DNA of 64,000 nucleotides from Ketobacter sp. MCCC 1A13808 (GTDB taxonomy: Bacteria > Pseudomonadota > Gammaproteobacteria > Pseudomonadales > Ketobacteraceae): NCBI RefSeq assembly GCF_009746715.1, contig NZ_VRKW01000008.1, positions 124,001 to 188,000 of the forward strand, written 5' to 3'. Positions 36,143 through 44,148 of the stretch are shown piece by piece. Every line of letters begins with the position of its first letter. Position 1 is the first letter of the stretch. The notes beneath the pieces are model-generated. The model was not told the DNA's origin. It saw only the letters and a program-made list of their open reading frames with translations, and searched no databases. Made by a program: the position numbers and the translations under genes.

Positions 36143-37129
36143 ATGTTTTCCGGAATCCAGATTAACAAAGACGACGCAGGTCAGACGGTAGAAGTTGTAC
36201 AGATAGAAGAATCACAGTTGCCGGAAGGCAACGTCACTGTACAGGTTGAATGCTCCACAATGAACTACAAAGATGGCCTCGCTATTACAGGCAGTTCACC
36301 CGTGGTTCGCAAGTTCCCGATGGTGCCCGGTATCGACCTGGCTGGAGTTGTTTGTGAAAGCAGCCACCCAGACTGGAAAGAAGGTGATCGCGTGGTCCTA
36401 AATGGCTGGGGTGTCGGAGAAGCTCATTGGGGCGGTTTGGCACAAAAAGCGCGATTGAACGGCGATTGGCTGATACCTTTAAACAGTGCGTTTACCAGCC
36501 GTCAGGCGATGGCGATCGGTACCGCAGGTTACACCGCCGCACTTTGCGTAGATGCTTTGGTTAATTACGGTATCACTCCAGATCAAGGCGAAATCCTGGT
36601 CACCGGCGCAACTGGCGGTGTGGGTAGTGTAGCAGTAATGTTGTTGGCCAAAGCGGGTTACACCGTCGTCGCCGCAACCGGCAAAACCTCTGAAGAAGCG
36701 TATCTGAAAAGCCTGGGTGCGTCTGCCATCGTTGATCGAGCTACCCTGTCAGAGAAAGGCAAGCCGATGCAGAAAGAACGTTGGGCAGGGGTCATCGATT
36801 CAGTAGGCAGCTTTACTTTAGCCAACGCTTGTGCCCAAACGAAATACTGCGGTGCCGTAGCGGCGTGTGGCCTGGCTCAGGGCGCAGACTTTCCCGCTAC
36901 CGTGATGCCGTTTATTCTCCGTGGTGTGGCCCTGTTGGGTGTCGATAGCGTAATGGCACCGAAAGCACGACGAATGGCAGCATGGGATCGTCTGGCCAAA
37001 GACCTTGATGTTTCGGTGCTGGAAAGTGTTATAGCTGGTGAAGTAGGGCTTGCAGACGCTGTCGCGGCTGCCACCGATCTTCTGGAAGGCAAGATCCGCG
37101 GCCGATTGGTTGTAGATGTAAATAAATAA
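36143..37129 (+). CDS. acuI: Acrylyl-CoA reductase (AcuI/YhdH-like MDR)
   Basis: A 328-residue medium-chain reductase without zinc. Family-typical segments are MNYKDGLAITGSSPVVRKFPMVPGIDLAGVV, RVVLNGWGVGEAHWGGLAQKARL, MAIGTAGYTAALCVDAL and the NADPH motif VTGATGGVGSVAVMLLAKAGY, all matching AcuI/YhdH proteins, which reduce acryloyl-CoA to propionyl-CoA. Here it may also reduce another short 2-enoyl-CoA. It is transcribed from its own palindrome-bearing promoter and lies upstream of a FAS1-like dehydratase and an ACS, so hydration/dehydration and reduction of a CoA ester may be linked. A role in DMSP or acrylate use is possible, but no DMSP lyase is present. Confidence 0.85.
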   Translation: MFSGIQINKDDAGQTVEVVQIEESQLPEGNVTVQVECSTMNYKDGLAITGSSPVVRKFPMVPGIDLAGVVCESSHPDWKEGDRVVLNGWGVGEAHWGGLAQKARLNGDWLIPLNSAFTSRQAMAIGTAGYTAALCVDALVNYGITPDQGEILVTGATGGVGSVAVMLLAKAGYTVVAATGKTSEEAYLKSLGASAIVDRATLSEKGKPMQKERWAGVIDSVGSFTLANACAQTKYCGAVAACGLAQGADFPATVMPFILRGVALLGVDSVMAPKARRMAAWDRLAKDLDVSVLESVIAGEVGLADAVAAATDLLEGKIRGRLVVDVNK

Positions 37130-37146
37130 CGCGCCTGATTGAAAAC

Positions 37147-37167
37147 GGGACCATCCTGTATGGTCCC
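37147..37167 (+). terminator. Hairpin between acuI-like and dehydratase genes
   Basis: GGGACCAT-CCTGT-ATGGTCCC, a perfect 8-bp stem, followed by AATAATT rather than a T-run. It may be an attenuating or stabilising element within an operon. Confidence 0.4.
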
Positions 37168-37215
37168 AATAATTCCGGGCGCATTCCGATACAATAAAAA
37201 ACGGAGTTCGCTCGT

Positions 37216-38409
37216 ATGACGGCAGCCACGAAAAATGAAGGTGAAGTACAACTCGATTTAAGTGAATTAGATAAATGGGTGGGCAAAGACGTCGTTTTTG
37301 CAGAAATGTGGGATCCCTGCAACGCAACCGATATCCGCCGTTGGGTACAAGCGATGGATTATCCCAATCCTTTGCATTGGGATGAACAATTTGCCAACTC
37401 ATCCAAATTCGGCGGAATTGTCGCTCCCCAATCTTTTACTGTGGCCATGGATTATGGTCATGGTTGTCATCCTTCCTGCGTTGGAAATATTCCGGGTTCT
37501 CACCTGATCTTTGGTGGTGAGGAGTGGTGGTTTTACGGAACGCCGATCCGACCCGGTGACAAACTTACGCAAAAACGTCGCTTTGATGGTTACGACGTAG
37601 CGGACACCAAATTCGCTGGGCCGACCCTGTTTACCCGCGGTGACACCGTTCACCACAATCAACATGGCGCACTGGTCGCTAAAGAGCGTGCTACAGCCAT
37701 TCGTTACCTGGTAGACGAAGCTAAAAAGCGCGGCATGTACGACAAGGAAAAGCGTTCTCCAAAAAAATGGAGCGCCGAGGATTTAGAAGGCATCAACAAA
37801 TTGCGTATGGATTGGATTCTTTCCAATCGCGAAGGTATATCGCCGCAGTTCAAAGCCGTTAACGTTGGCGACACGCTGCCACGCCGGGTGATTGGACCGC
37901 ATTCGGTCGTCACCTTTGCACTGGAATGTCGTGCTCACCGTCAAAACATCTGGGGAACATGGCGCTGGAACGTACCCGAAGGTGTCCACGATCCTGCTAC
38001 GGATGATGCCGGTTTTTCTGAAAAGATGTCCTATGACTTTGAAGCGCGCAAAGTAGATCCTCGCCAAGCAGATGGTCTTTTCCATGGCCCTTCCAGCGGA
38101 CATATAAATTCAGATAAGGCAGAAGAAATCGGTATGGGCGGTGCCTATGGCTACGGTGCTTCCATGAACGCTTGGTTCGTTGATTACATTTCATATTGGG
38201 CCGGACACAACGGCTTTGTATGGCATTCCAAATCCCAGTTCCGCAGCCCGGCGTTTGAAGGCGATGTCACATTCCTGGACGGTGAAATTATCGATAAGAT
38301 CGAAGTTTCACCTTATGGTGCACCTGTGGTACAGATTAAAGTGAAGCAAACCACCCAAACGGGTGAAGTCATTCTAACGGGTATCGCTGAAGTGGAATTA
38401 CCCTATTAA
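37216..38409 (+). CDS. FAS1-like dehydratase / MaoC-type double-hotdog protein (copy 2)
   Basis: A 397-residue paralogue of the protein at 17138-18319. Shared landmarks are IRRWVQAMDYPNPLHWDEQFA, FGGIVAPQSFTVA-x-DYGHG, GSHLIFGGEEWWFYG, LPRRVIGPHSVVTFALE and YGYGASMNAWFVDYI. The N-terminal half keeps the NPLHWD sequence of MaoC-like hydratases more fully than copy 1. It is predicted to catalyse hydration or dehydration of a CoA- or ACP-bound acyl chain. GGAG lies 10 nt upstream of the ATG. Only 23 bp separate it from the ACS at 38433, so the pair forms an operon like the dehydratase/ACS pair at 21-24 kb. Confidence 0.82.
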   Translation: MTAATKNEGEVQLDLSELDKWVGKDVVFAEMWDPCNATDIRRWVQAMDYPNPLHWDEQFANSSKFGGIVAPQSFTVAMDYGHGCHPSCVGNIPGSHLIFGGEEWWFYGTPIRPGDKLTQKRRFDGYDVADTKFAGPTLFTRGDTVHHNQHGALVAKERATAIRYLVDEAKKRGMYDKEKRSPKKWSAEDLEGINKLRMDWILSNREGISPQFKAVNVGDTLPRRVIGPHSVVTFALECRAHRQNIWGTWRWNVPEGVHDPATDDAGFSEKMSYDFEARKVDPRQADGLFHGPSSGHINSDKAEEIGMGGAYGYGASMNAWFVDYISYWAGHNGFVWHSKSQFRSPAFEGDVTFLDGEIIDKIEVSPYGAPVVQIKVKQTTQTGEVILTGIAEVELPY

Positions 38410-38432
38410 TTTTCAAAGCAAGGGTGACCTTC

Positions 38433-40181
38433 ATGAGTAAAAAAAGAGCCATAGTGGGAGACCTCTCGGTCTCCCTGGTTCGCGGTATGCCGCTCGCTGA
38501 AGAAGCGGGCATGGGTGCGTTGACCATTCCAGGCTATCTTAACGAAGTTTGTAAACGATACGGAGACCAAGAAGCCATCGTAATTCACACCCCGCAGGGT
38601 GTGGTGAGATGGAGCTACAACGAGCTGCGCAAGCATTCTGTGGATGTTGCCAAAACCTTGATCGCTGCAGGTGTAGGCAAAGATACCCGGGTCGGCATTT
38701 TGATGACCAACCGGCCGGAATATTTATCAATGCTTTTTGGCATCGCATTAGCCGGTGGTGTGTCCGTCGCGCTGAGCACGTTTTCTACTCCTGACGAACT
38801 TGAACATCTGCTCTCTGCATCCGCAATTTCCTTACTCGTATTTGAAGAAAAAGTACTGAAGAAAAACTTTGCTGCGATACTGACAGAGCTGGAACCGAAC
38901 ATTAAGCAAAGCGCACCCGGCAAACTGGAGTCCACCAAATTCCCGTTTTTGAAACAATTTGTGCGCCTCGACGGTATGACCGGTATCCCGGATGCCAGCA
39001 CGACTGTACCGGAGGTAAACGCGTTTCAGTCCTGGAATGACTTTATAGCCAATGCCTCGACAGTATCGGACACGGTCGTTGAATCCCGCGCTGCGTCAGT
39101 CACGCCCGGTGATGCAGGGGGCCTTTTTTTCTCATCCGGTACCACCAGCTTACCCAAGGGTATTCTGCATTCACAGCAAGCCTTTGCCATTCAATGGTGG
39201 CGCTGGCCCCGTGTAATGGGCGTGAAAGAACCGGCTCGAGCCTGGACTGGCAACGGATTTTTCTGGTCGGGTAATATTTCCATGATTGTGGGAGTCGCGC
39301 TTTCTACCGGTGGCGCCGCCATACTGCAACCGTTATTCGATGCAGAGGAGGCCGTCAGGCTTATTGAAGCTGAGCGCATCACATTCCTTAATGGCCGGCC
39401 ACACCAATGGGCACGATTACAAGCGGTACCGGGTTACATTGATGCAGACCTCAGCAGCTTGCGTTACGTCACCCGTGGAGAATTAATCACTGCCCATCCC
39501 ACCGTCGATACTGACTGGGATTTGCCAATGGCGTTCGGCACCACCGAGACCATGACAATCAACACCAGTTTCGATGCAGACACCTCTGCTGAGGAGTATG
39601 CAGGCAGTGCCGGTGTACCATTACCGGGCAACCTGCTGAAGATCGTTGATCCAAACACGCTCGCGCTGATACCAGTGGGTGAACGAGGTGAAATCTGCAT
39701 TAAAGGACCAACTCTGATGCTCGGTTATATCGGCAAGACACTGGAAGACTGTTTTGACGATGACGGCTATTATTGCACTGGCGACGGAGGGTATGTAGAT
39801 GCCAATGGGCGTTTATTCTGGGAAGGAAGGCTGAACGACATTATCAAAACCGGGGGAGCCAACGTCTCACCGGAAGAAGTCGATTCAATTATTGCCAAAT
39901 TTCCAGGCATCAAACGCTCCCAGACCGTCGGCGTTGAACACGACACCCTGGGGGAAATGGTGGTTTCATGCATCGTTGCACTGGAAGGTGTCAGTATAGA
40001 TACACAGGAACTTTCCGCATTTTTAAAACAAAAACTGGCTAGTTTTAAATTACCACGCAAAGTGCTGTCATTTGCGGAATCCGACTTCGCGATGACGGGG
40101 AATGAAAAAGCAAAAGCAAAAGAAATTAAAGCCGCAGCGACTCATCGTTTGAAAGCGGCAGGCGAGCCGGGGGTTGTTTAA
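38433..40181 (+). CDS. Acyl-CoA synthetase (AMP-binding), paralogue B
   Basis: A 582-residue CoA ligase paralogous to the one at 22341-24044. The motifs are FSSGTTSLPKGILHSQ (P-loop, with Ser where Gly is usual), MAFGTTETMTIN, YYCTGDGGYVDANGRLFWEG, the A8-like RLNDIIKTGGANVSPEEV, and the lysine-rich C-terminal FAMTGNEKAKAKE, which replaces the usual single catalytic Lys segment. The ATG at 38433 has AAGG about 9 nt upstream; a GTG at 38424 is in the same frame. It lies directly after dehydratase copy 2, and the AraC regulator follows 46 bp downstream. Acid specificity unknown. Confidence 0.9.
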   Translation: MSKKRAIVGDLSVSLVRGMPLAEEAGMGALTIPGYLNEVCKRYGDQEAIVIHTPQGVVRWSYNELRKHSVDVAKTLIAAGVGKDTRVGILMTNRPEYLSMLFGIALAGGVSVALSTFSTPDELEHLLSASAISLLVFEEKVLKKNFAAILTELEPNIKQSAPGKLESTKFPFLKQFVRLDGMTGIPDASTTVPEVNAFQSWNDFIANASTVSDTVVESRAASVTPGDAGGLFFSSGTTSLPKGILHSQQAFAIQWWRWPRVMGVKEPARAWTGNGFFWSGNISMIVGVALSTGGAAILQPLFDAEEAVRLIEAERITFLNGRPHQWARLQAVPGYIDADLSSLRYVTRGELITAHPTVDTDWDLPMAFGTTETMTINTSFDADTSAEEYAGSAGVPLPGNLLKIVDPNTLALIPVGERGEICIKGPTLMLGYIGKTLEDCFDDDGYYCTGDGGYVDANGRLFWEGRLNDIIKTGGANVSPEEVDSIIAKFPGIKRSQTVGVEHDTLGEMVVSCIVALEGVSIDTQELSAFLKQKLASFKLPRKVLSFAESDFAMTGNEKAKAKEIKAAATHRLKAAGEPGVV

Positions 40182-40227
40182 CTCTCCGGCCTACTGCTAA
40201 AAATCAACACTCCGGGGTGGCACTCCT

Positions 40228-41319
40228 ATGACAAATTCCTATACCGGAATCAATACCTCTGAACAGTCCACCACCCCTGATTTTTTTTATAGTCTGGATC
40301 GTCCCTTGCACTCACTACCGGACCGCAGTCAAGTGAGTGCAGTGAACCTATACCGTTTCCCGGAGCTCGTAAGCCGCTTAGGTGGTAATTATCGCGATAT
40401 TCTGGAACGTCACAGCATTAATCCCGAAATACTGACAACCGATAACCGGTTTATCGATTGTCAGCCTTTCGTTGATATGCTGGAGTATTGTTCCTCCCGA
40501 TTAAATGATCCTTTGTTTGGTCTACATCTAGCGTCAATACAAGATGCAGAAATTTATGGCTGTGTGTCGGTTTTATCCAAGTCTGCGCCAACAGTTCATC
40601 AGGGCCTGGTTGATTTAATCGAGTTTTTACCGGTCGTCCATTCACCCGAAAGCGTGCTTGAGCTGGTTGAAGGCGTATCCACATCGGAACTGCGCTGGAC
40701 AGAGCATTCGGATTTCGGCCTGAACGACCAGGCGGATGGACAGGGATTACTACTGAACCTCAATCTCTTGCGCTCATTGGCGGGTAAGGATTTTGTGCCG
40801 GATTACGTTAATGTATCGGTAAGCAGTTACCAAAAAGCAGGCAACGACATTGAAAAGGCCATAGCCTGTCCGGTACGCGCCAGTCGGGAACGATCTTGTA
40901 TTGCGTTCCCAACGGCTCTGCTTTATCAACCGTCTATCAATACCAATAATCCGCTATACCATTTGCTAAAAGGTTATCTGGAACGTCTTAAGCATTGTAA
41001 AAAGCCTGGACTGCTGAATAAAGTGAATGAATTTATCAGTGCCGGCCTGCTGTGCAATGAGGTTACTATCGATGCCTGTGCAAACCAGCTCGGCCTTTCC
41101 CCCCGCATTTTGCAAATGCGCTTGAAATCCATGAACGTGACCTATTCAGATTTGCTGGCTCGCCACCGTTTACAGCGAGCCAAAAGCAAGCTACGTCATT
41201 CAGACCTTTCCATCGCTGAAATCGCTGACCTGCTCGGCTACGCCGAAAGAACCAGTTTCGGACGAGCATTTAAACAATGGACCGGTCTTACTCCCCAGCA
41301 GTTCAGGAAACAGCACTGA
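40228..41319 (+). CDS. AraC-family transcriptional regulator
   Basis: A 363-residue regulator. The first about 250 residues form the N-terminal domain seen in OruR/ArgR-like AraC proteins (Arabinose_bd/PF12625 type): YRFPELVSRLGGNYRDILERHSINPEIL, then FVDMLEYCSSRLNDPLFGLHLAS. The C-terminal about 100 residues have two helix-turn-helices, ending in LSIAEIADLLGYAERTSFGRAFKQWTGLTPQQFRK, the standard AraC/XylS signature. It is co-directional with the ACS just upstream and may activate this catabolic block. GGGGTGG precedes the ATG by 8 nt. No operator can be assigned. Confidence 0.92.
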   Translation: MTNSYTGINTSEQSTTPDFFYSLDRPLHSLPDRSQVSAVNLYRFPELVSRLGGNYRDILERHSINPEILTTDNRFIDCQPFVDMLEYCSSRLNDPLFGLHLASIQDAEIYGCVSVLSKSAPTVHQGLVDLIEFLPVVHSPESVLELVEGVSTSELRWTEHSDFGLNDQADGQGLLLNLNLLRSLAGKDFVPDYVNVSVSSYQKAGNDIEKAIACPVRASRERSCIAFPTALLYQPSINTNNPLYHLLKGYLERLKHCKKPGLLNKVNEFISAGLLCNEVTIDACANQLGLSPRILQMRLKSMNVTYSDLLARHRLQRAKSKLRHSDLSIAEIADLLGYAERTSFGRAFKQWTGLTPQQFRKQH

Positions 41320-41438
41320 ACCGAAACACCCGCTATTCCATCAGCGTAAAATGCCACATTCGTTTCGTTTAACGACTAACCGAAGGTTCACTGATTCACT
41401 ACACTGACCCGGAGAATTTCATCAGGGGAAACGCTGCT

Positions 41439-41975
41439 ATGACGACCGATTCGGATGAATTGGCGGATCTGATAGACCGTGAAAAAATACGTAATTGCAT
41501 AATGGGACTGGCCCGCGGAGAAGACCGGCGCGATGCTCAATTAATCACAGCCGCCTTCTGGGCGAATGCGATGACCGACTTCGGAATATTTAAAGGCAAT
41601 TTTTCGCAGTACCTTGATTGGGTCGTTCCCGGCTCAGCAGCGGTACTGCTCACTCAACATAAGCTAAGCCAAATTTATATTAAGTTGGCAGGTAATGTCG
41701 CCCAATGCGAAACCTATGTAACCTCCTATCACCGGGTTAATACGGGTGAAGCGCACCACGATATAACCATTGGTGGACGCTATCTGGATCAAATGGAAAA
41801 ACGCGAAGGTGAATGGCGAATCAGCACACGCACCATGCTGTACGACTGGTGTCAGAACTTTGGTATTTCGGCGAATTGGGAGCAGGGCTTAATGGGCCAG
41901 CCATTCAGTTCAGAGCATTATACAGGTGCGTGCGCTAACGACTTCAGTTACGCGTTTTTTGGTATTAGAGAGTGA
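41439..41975 (+). CDS. SnoaL/NTF2-like protein
   Basis: A 178-residue NTF2-fold protein of the SnoaL-like group: LIDREKIRNCIMGLARGEDRRDAQLITAAFW (N-terminal helices) and a curved sheet with HKLSQIYIKLAGNVAQCETYVTSYH, ending in GGRYLDQMEKREGEWRISTRTMLYDW. Such proteins include steroid isomerase-, scytalone dehydratase- and dehydrochlorinase-like enzymes acting on small hydrophobic rings. AGGGGA lies upstream. Its stop overlaps the start of the next SDR (GTGA), so they are translationally coupled. A related protein follows the SDR at 42849, giving an NTF2-SDR-NTF2 order. The catalytic acid/base residues cannot be assigned from sequence. Confidence 0.82.
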   Translation: MTTDSDELADLIDREKIRNCIMGLARGEDRRDAQLITAAFWANAMTDFGIFKGNFSQYLDWVVPGSAAVLLTQHKLSQIYIKLAGNVAQCETYVTSYHRVNTGEAHHDITIGGRYLDQMEKREGEWRISTRTMLYDWCQNFGISANWEQGLMGQPFSSEHYTGACANDFSYAFFGIRE

Positions 41976-42835
41976 AAGCATTATCGGGGAAGGTCGCCGT
42001 AGTAACCGGGGCCAGCCGGGGTATTGGTAAAGGAATTGCTCTGGCGCTAGCAGCCGAAGGCGCGACCGTGTACGTTACCGGTAGAACGCTGACGGAAGGC
42101 GCCAGCCCTTTACCTGGAACCATAGGGGAAACGGCGGAAGCGTGTAATAGGCGCGGCGGAAAAGGCGTTGCGGTACAAGTAGATCACGGCTGCGATGAGC
42201 AGGTTGCGGCGCTATTTGAGAAAGTACGCCAAGAGCAGGGCGCACTGGATATTCTGGTCAATAACGCCTTTGCCTTGTCCGATGACCTGATTAACCCAGA
42301 AGGTTTCTGGGAAAAGCCTCTGTCCAACTGGAATATGATGGAGGTCGGCGTGCGCTCGAATTTTGTTTCAGCCTGGCATGCTGCCAACATCATGGTGCCG
42401 AAGAAATCAGGTTTGATTGTTGCCATCTCTGGCTATACCGGTGTTGCCTATACCTATGGCGTGGTGTTCGGCACCAGTAAATCAGCAGTTGATCGTATGG
42501 CACGGGATATGGCAATCGAGCTCAAGCCACATCAGGTAACGTCTATCGCTTTATGGCAGGGGCTAACCCTGACCGAGCGGGCCAAAATAAATCTGGCGAC
42601 TAATCCCGAGCTAAAAGGCAGTGCTGCGACACGGCCCGAAGAAGCCTGTTCTACTGAATTCGCCGGTAGGGTGATCGCCGCGCTGGCTCAGGATTCTGCG
42701 CTGGTAAAACGTTCGGGGGGCACATTTATTACTGCTGAATTAGCAAACCAATACGGCGTAGTGGATATCGATGGCAAGGTGATTCCATCACTGCGAAAGA
42801 GCCGTGGGGCACCAATATGGACGCCTATTGAATAG
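41972..42835 (+). CDS. SDR-family protein, DHRS1-like, with Tyr-to-Phe at active site
   Basis: A 287-residue SDR like DHRS1-type enzymes. The cofactor motif TGASRGIGKG is at 12-21 and VNNAF at 96-100. The usual catalytic Tyr-x3-Lys reads F166-G-T-S-K170 (TTC codon), so the Tyr is Phe; the Ser region is ISGYTG. Later, DHRS1-like LWQGLTLTERAK is present. The missing Tyr means the normal SDR redox step may not work, and the protein could be a binding or non-redox member; other tyrosines nearby (Tyr160, Tyr162) are possible substitutes. It begins with GTG overlapping the previous stop by 4 nt. It lies between two NTF2-like genes. Confidence 0.88.
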   Translation: MKALSGKVAVVTGASRGIGKGIALALAAEGATVYVTGRTLTEGASPLPGTIGETAEACNRRGGKGVAVQVDHGCDEQVAALFEKVRQEQGALDILVNNAFALSDDLINPEGFWEKPLSNWNMMEVGVRSNFVSAWHAANIMVPKKSGLIVAISGYTGVAYTYGVVFGTSKSAVDRMARDMAIELKPHQVTSIALWQGLTLTERAKINLATNPELKGSAATRPEEACSTEFAGRVIAALAQDSALVKRSGGTFITAELANQYGVVDIDGKVIPSLRKSRGAPIWTPIE

Positions 42836-42848
42836 ACGAGATTCAGTC

Positions 42849-43406
42849 ATGAATGAACAGTTGCAATTACTTTTGGACAGACAAGATATTTACGATTGTT
42901 TGGTGCGCTTCAGTCGTGGCATAGATCGCTTCGATCGCGGAATTTTTCTATCCGCATTTCACACAGATGCCATCATTTCGGCAGGCGTGTTTGTGGGCGA
43001 CCCGGCTGCACTCTATGAATGGGCAAAAGTCCTTCACGAAGAGGGGCAAGTGGCGACGCAACATAATCTGAGCAATTTCAGTTGCGATATCGACGGAAAT
43101 ACCGCGCATACAGAAACTTACTACCTATTTCTGGGGCGCAATCGCGATCACAGCAACTGGGCAGCGGGCGGGCGTTATATCGATCGCCTGGAAAGAAGGG
43201 ATCGCCAATGGAAAATCGCGTGTCGTACTAATTCGATAGAGTGGTCCGGTAGCATCCCCTCCATGGACATCCCCTTCGCAAACCTCGCTGACCTTAATAA
43301 AAACGGCACGCCCGGCCGCAACACAGACGATCCTTCCTATCACCGGCCACTATCCAATAAGCGGGAAATCCATATTCCCAATTCAATTAAAAGTTTCACT
43401 TATTAA
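42849..43406 (+). CDS. SnoaL/NTF2-like protein, second copy
   Basis: A 185-residue NTF2-fold protein related to the one at 41439: LLDRQDIYDCLVRFSRGIDRFDRGIFLSAFHTDAII, TQHNLSNFSCDIDGNTAHTETYYLF, and AAGGRYIDRLERRDRQWKIACRTNSIEW. The ATG at 42849 is preferred; the frame extends upstream to 42804 across the end of the SDR gene. It is 13 bp after the SDR stop and so is probably the third gene of the operon. Its 3' end overlaps the convergent TetR gene by 24 bp (43383-43406). The function is probably linked to the SDR: isomerase, hydratase or dehydratase of a cyclic compound. Confidence 0.82.
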   Translation: MNEQLQLLLDRQDIYDCLVRFSRGIDRFDRGIFLSAFHTDAIISAGVFVGDPAALYEWAKVLHEEGQVATQHNLSNFSCDIDGNTAHTETYYLFLGRNRDHSNWAAGGRYIDRLERRDRQWKIACRTNSIEWSGSIPSMDIPFANLADLNKNGTPGRNTDDPSYHRPLSNKREIHIPNSIKSFTY

Positions 43407-43970
43407 CAACCGCTCGTGAATCACCTTATGCAGTAGTTGGCCTATGTTATCGGACGAGTCCGGATTTGGGCTGGTCAACCACCACACCAATAGCTCCAAG
43501 GTGCAACTCACCGATAAACTGACGCCCAAGTCCGGAGGCAACCAGGAGGTTAGCCCGGTTTGCATTGCCGCATACTCGCGGGACAACAACAAAAGCTCTT
43601 GCTTGACTGCATCAAATGCGCCGCCTGTCAGCAACGTTACCCACACAGCTCGATGCGCTCCAACCACTGCGCAAAGGGCCTTGCACGCATCCAATGCGTT
43701 TGCGGTACCCATCACGGGTAGCACGGCTCCGATCACCTGATCAATTTGTTCTTTCGCTACATCCTCCAGCAGTGATTCCAAATTCGGGTAATGTCTGAAA
43801 AAAGTTGCATACCCGATATCCGCTTTGAAGGTTAAATCACGAACCGTAATATCAGCTAAGGGTTTTTGCCGAAGCATTACAAGCAGTGCTGCCCGAAGCG
43901 CCGCACGCGATTTTGTTGACCTTGAATCGGCCGGTTTTCCTGGCATTGGCTTTGTCGAATTCCTCTCCAT
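43383..43970 (-). CDS. TetR/AcrR-family regulator (FFRHYP type, copy 1)
   Basis: A 195-residue TetR-like regulator: LRAALLVMLRQKPLADITVRDLTFKADIGYATFFRHYPNLESLL is the N-terminal helix-turn-helix region, followed by an all-helical ligand domain with TLLTGGAFDAVKQELLLLS and LELLVWWLTSPNP. It is a clear paralogue of the TetR at 48901-49488 (same FFRHYP, TLLTGGA and ELLxWWL segments). AGGTGG is 5 nt upstream of the ATG. It is divergent from the kinase gene at 44149, with a perfect 10-10-10 inverted repeat between them, which is its probable operator. Its end overlaps that of the NTF2-like gene. Confidence 0.9.
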   Translation of the reverse strand: MERNSTKPMPGKPADSRSTKSRAALRAALLVMLRQKPLADITVRDLTFKADIGYATFFRHYPNLESLLEDVAKEQIDQVIGAVLPVMGTANALDACKALCAVVGAHRAVWVTLLTGGAFDAVKQELLLLSREYAAMQTGLTSWLPPDLGVSLSVSCTLELLVWWLTSPNPDSSDNIGQLLHKVIHERLLISETFN

Positions 43971-44078
43971 CTTGCCACCTTACTCAATGCGTGCGTGCAA
44001 AACCCGACTTTTATTTGCCTCCAAGCGCCATCATTTTTGATCTGCCCCGCAGGCGGCTTAACATTCAAGGTTAAGCAC

Positions 44079-44108
44079 TATCTTATGATACAGATGGCTC
44101 ATAAGATA
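44079..44108. promoter_or_regulatory. Candidate TetR operator (10-bp inverted repeat)
   Basis: TATCTTATGA (44079-44088) and TCATAAGATA (44099-44108) are exact complements separated by 10 nt. It lies in the 178-bp divergent region between the TetR and the kinase gene, 40 bp before the kinase ATG. Binding by this TetR is inferred from position. Confidence 0.6.
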
Positions 44109-44148
44109 CAGGTGAATCATAATAAAACTTCATTCACCGGATAAGAAT

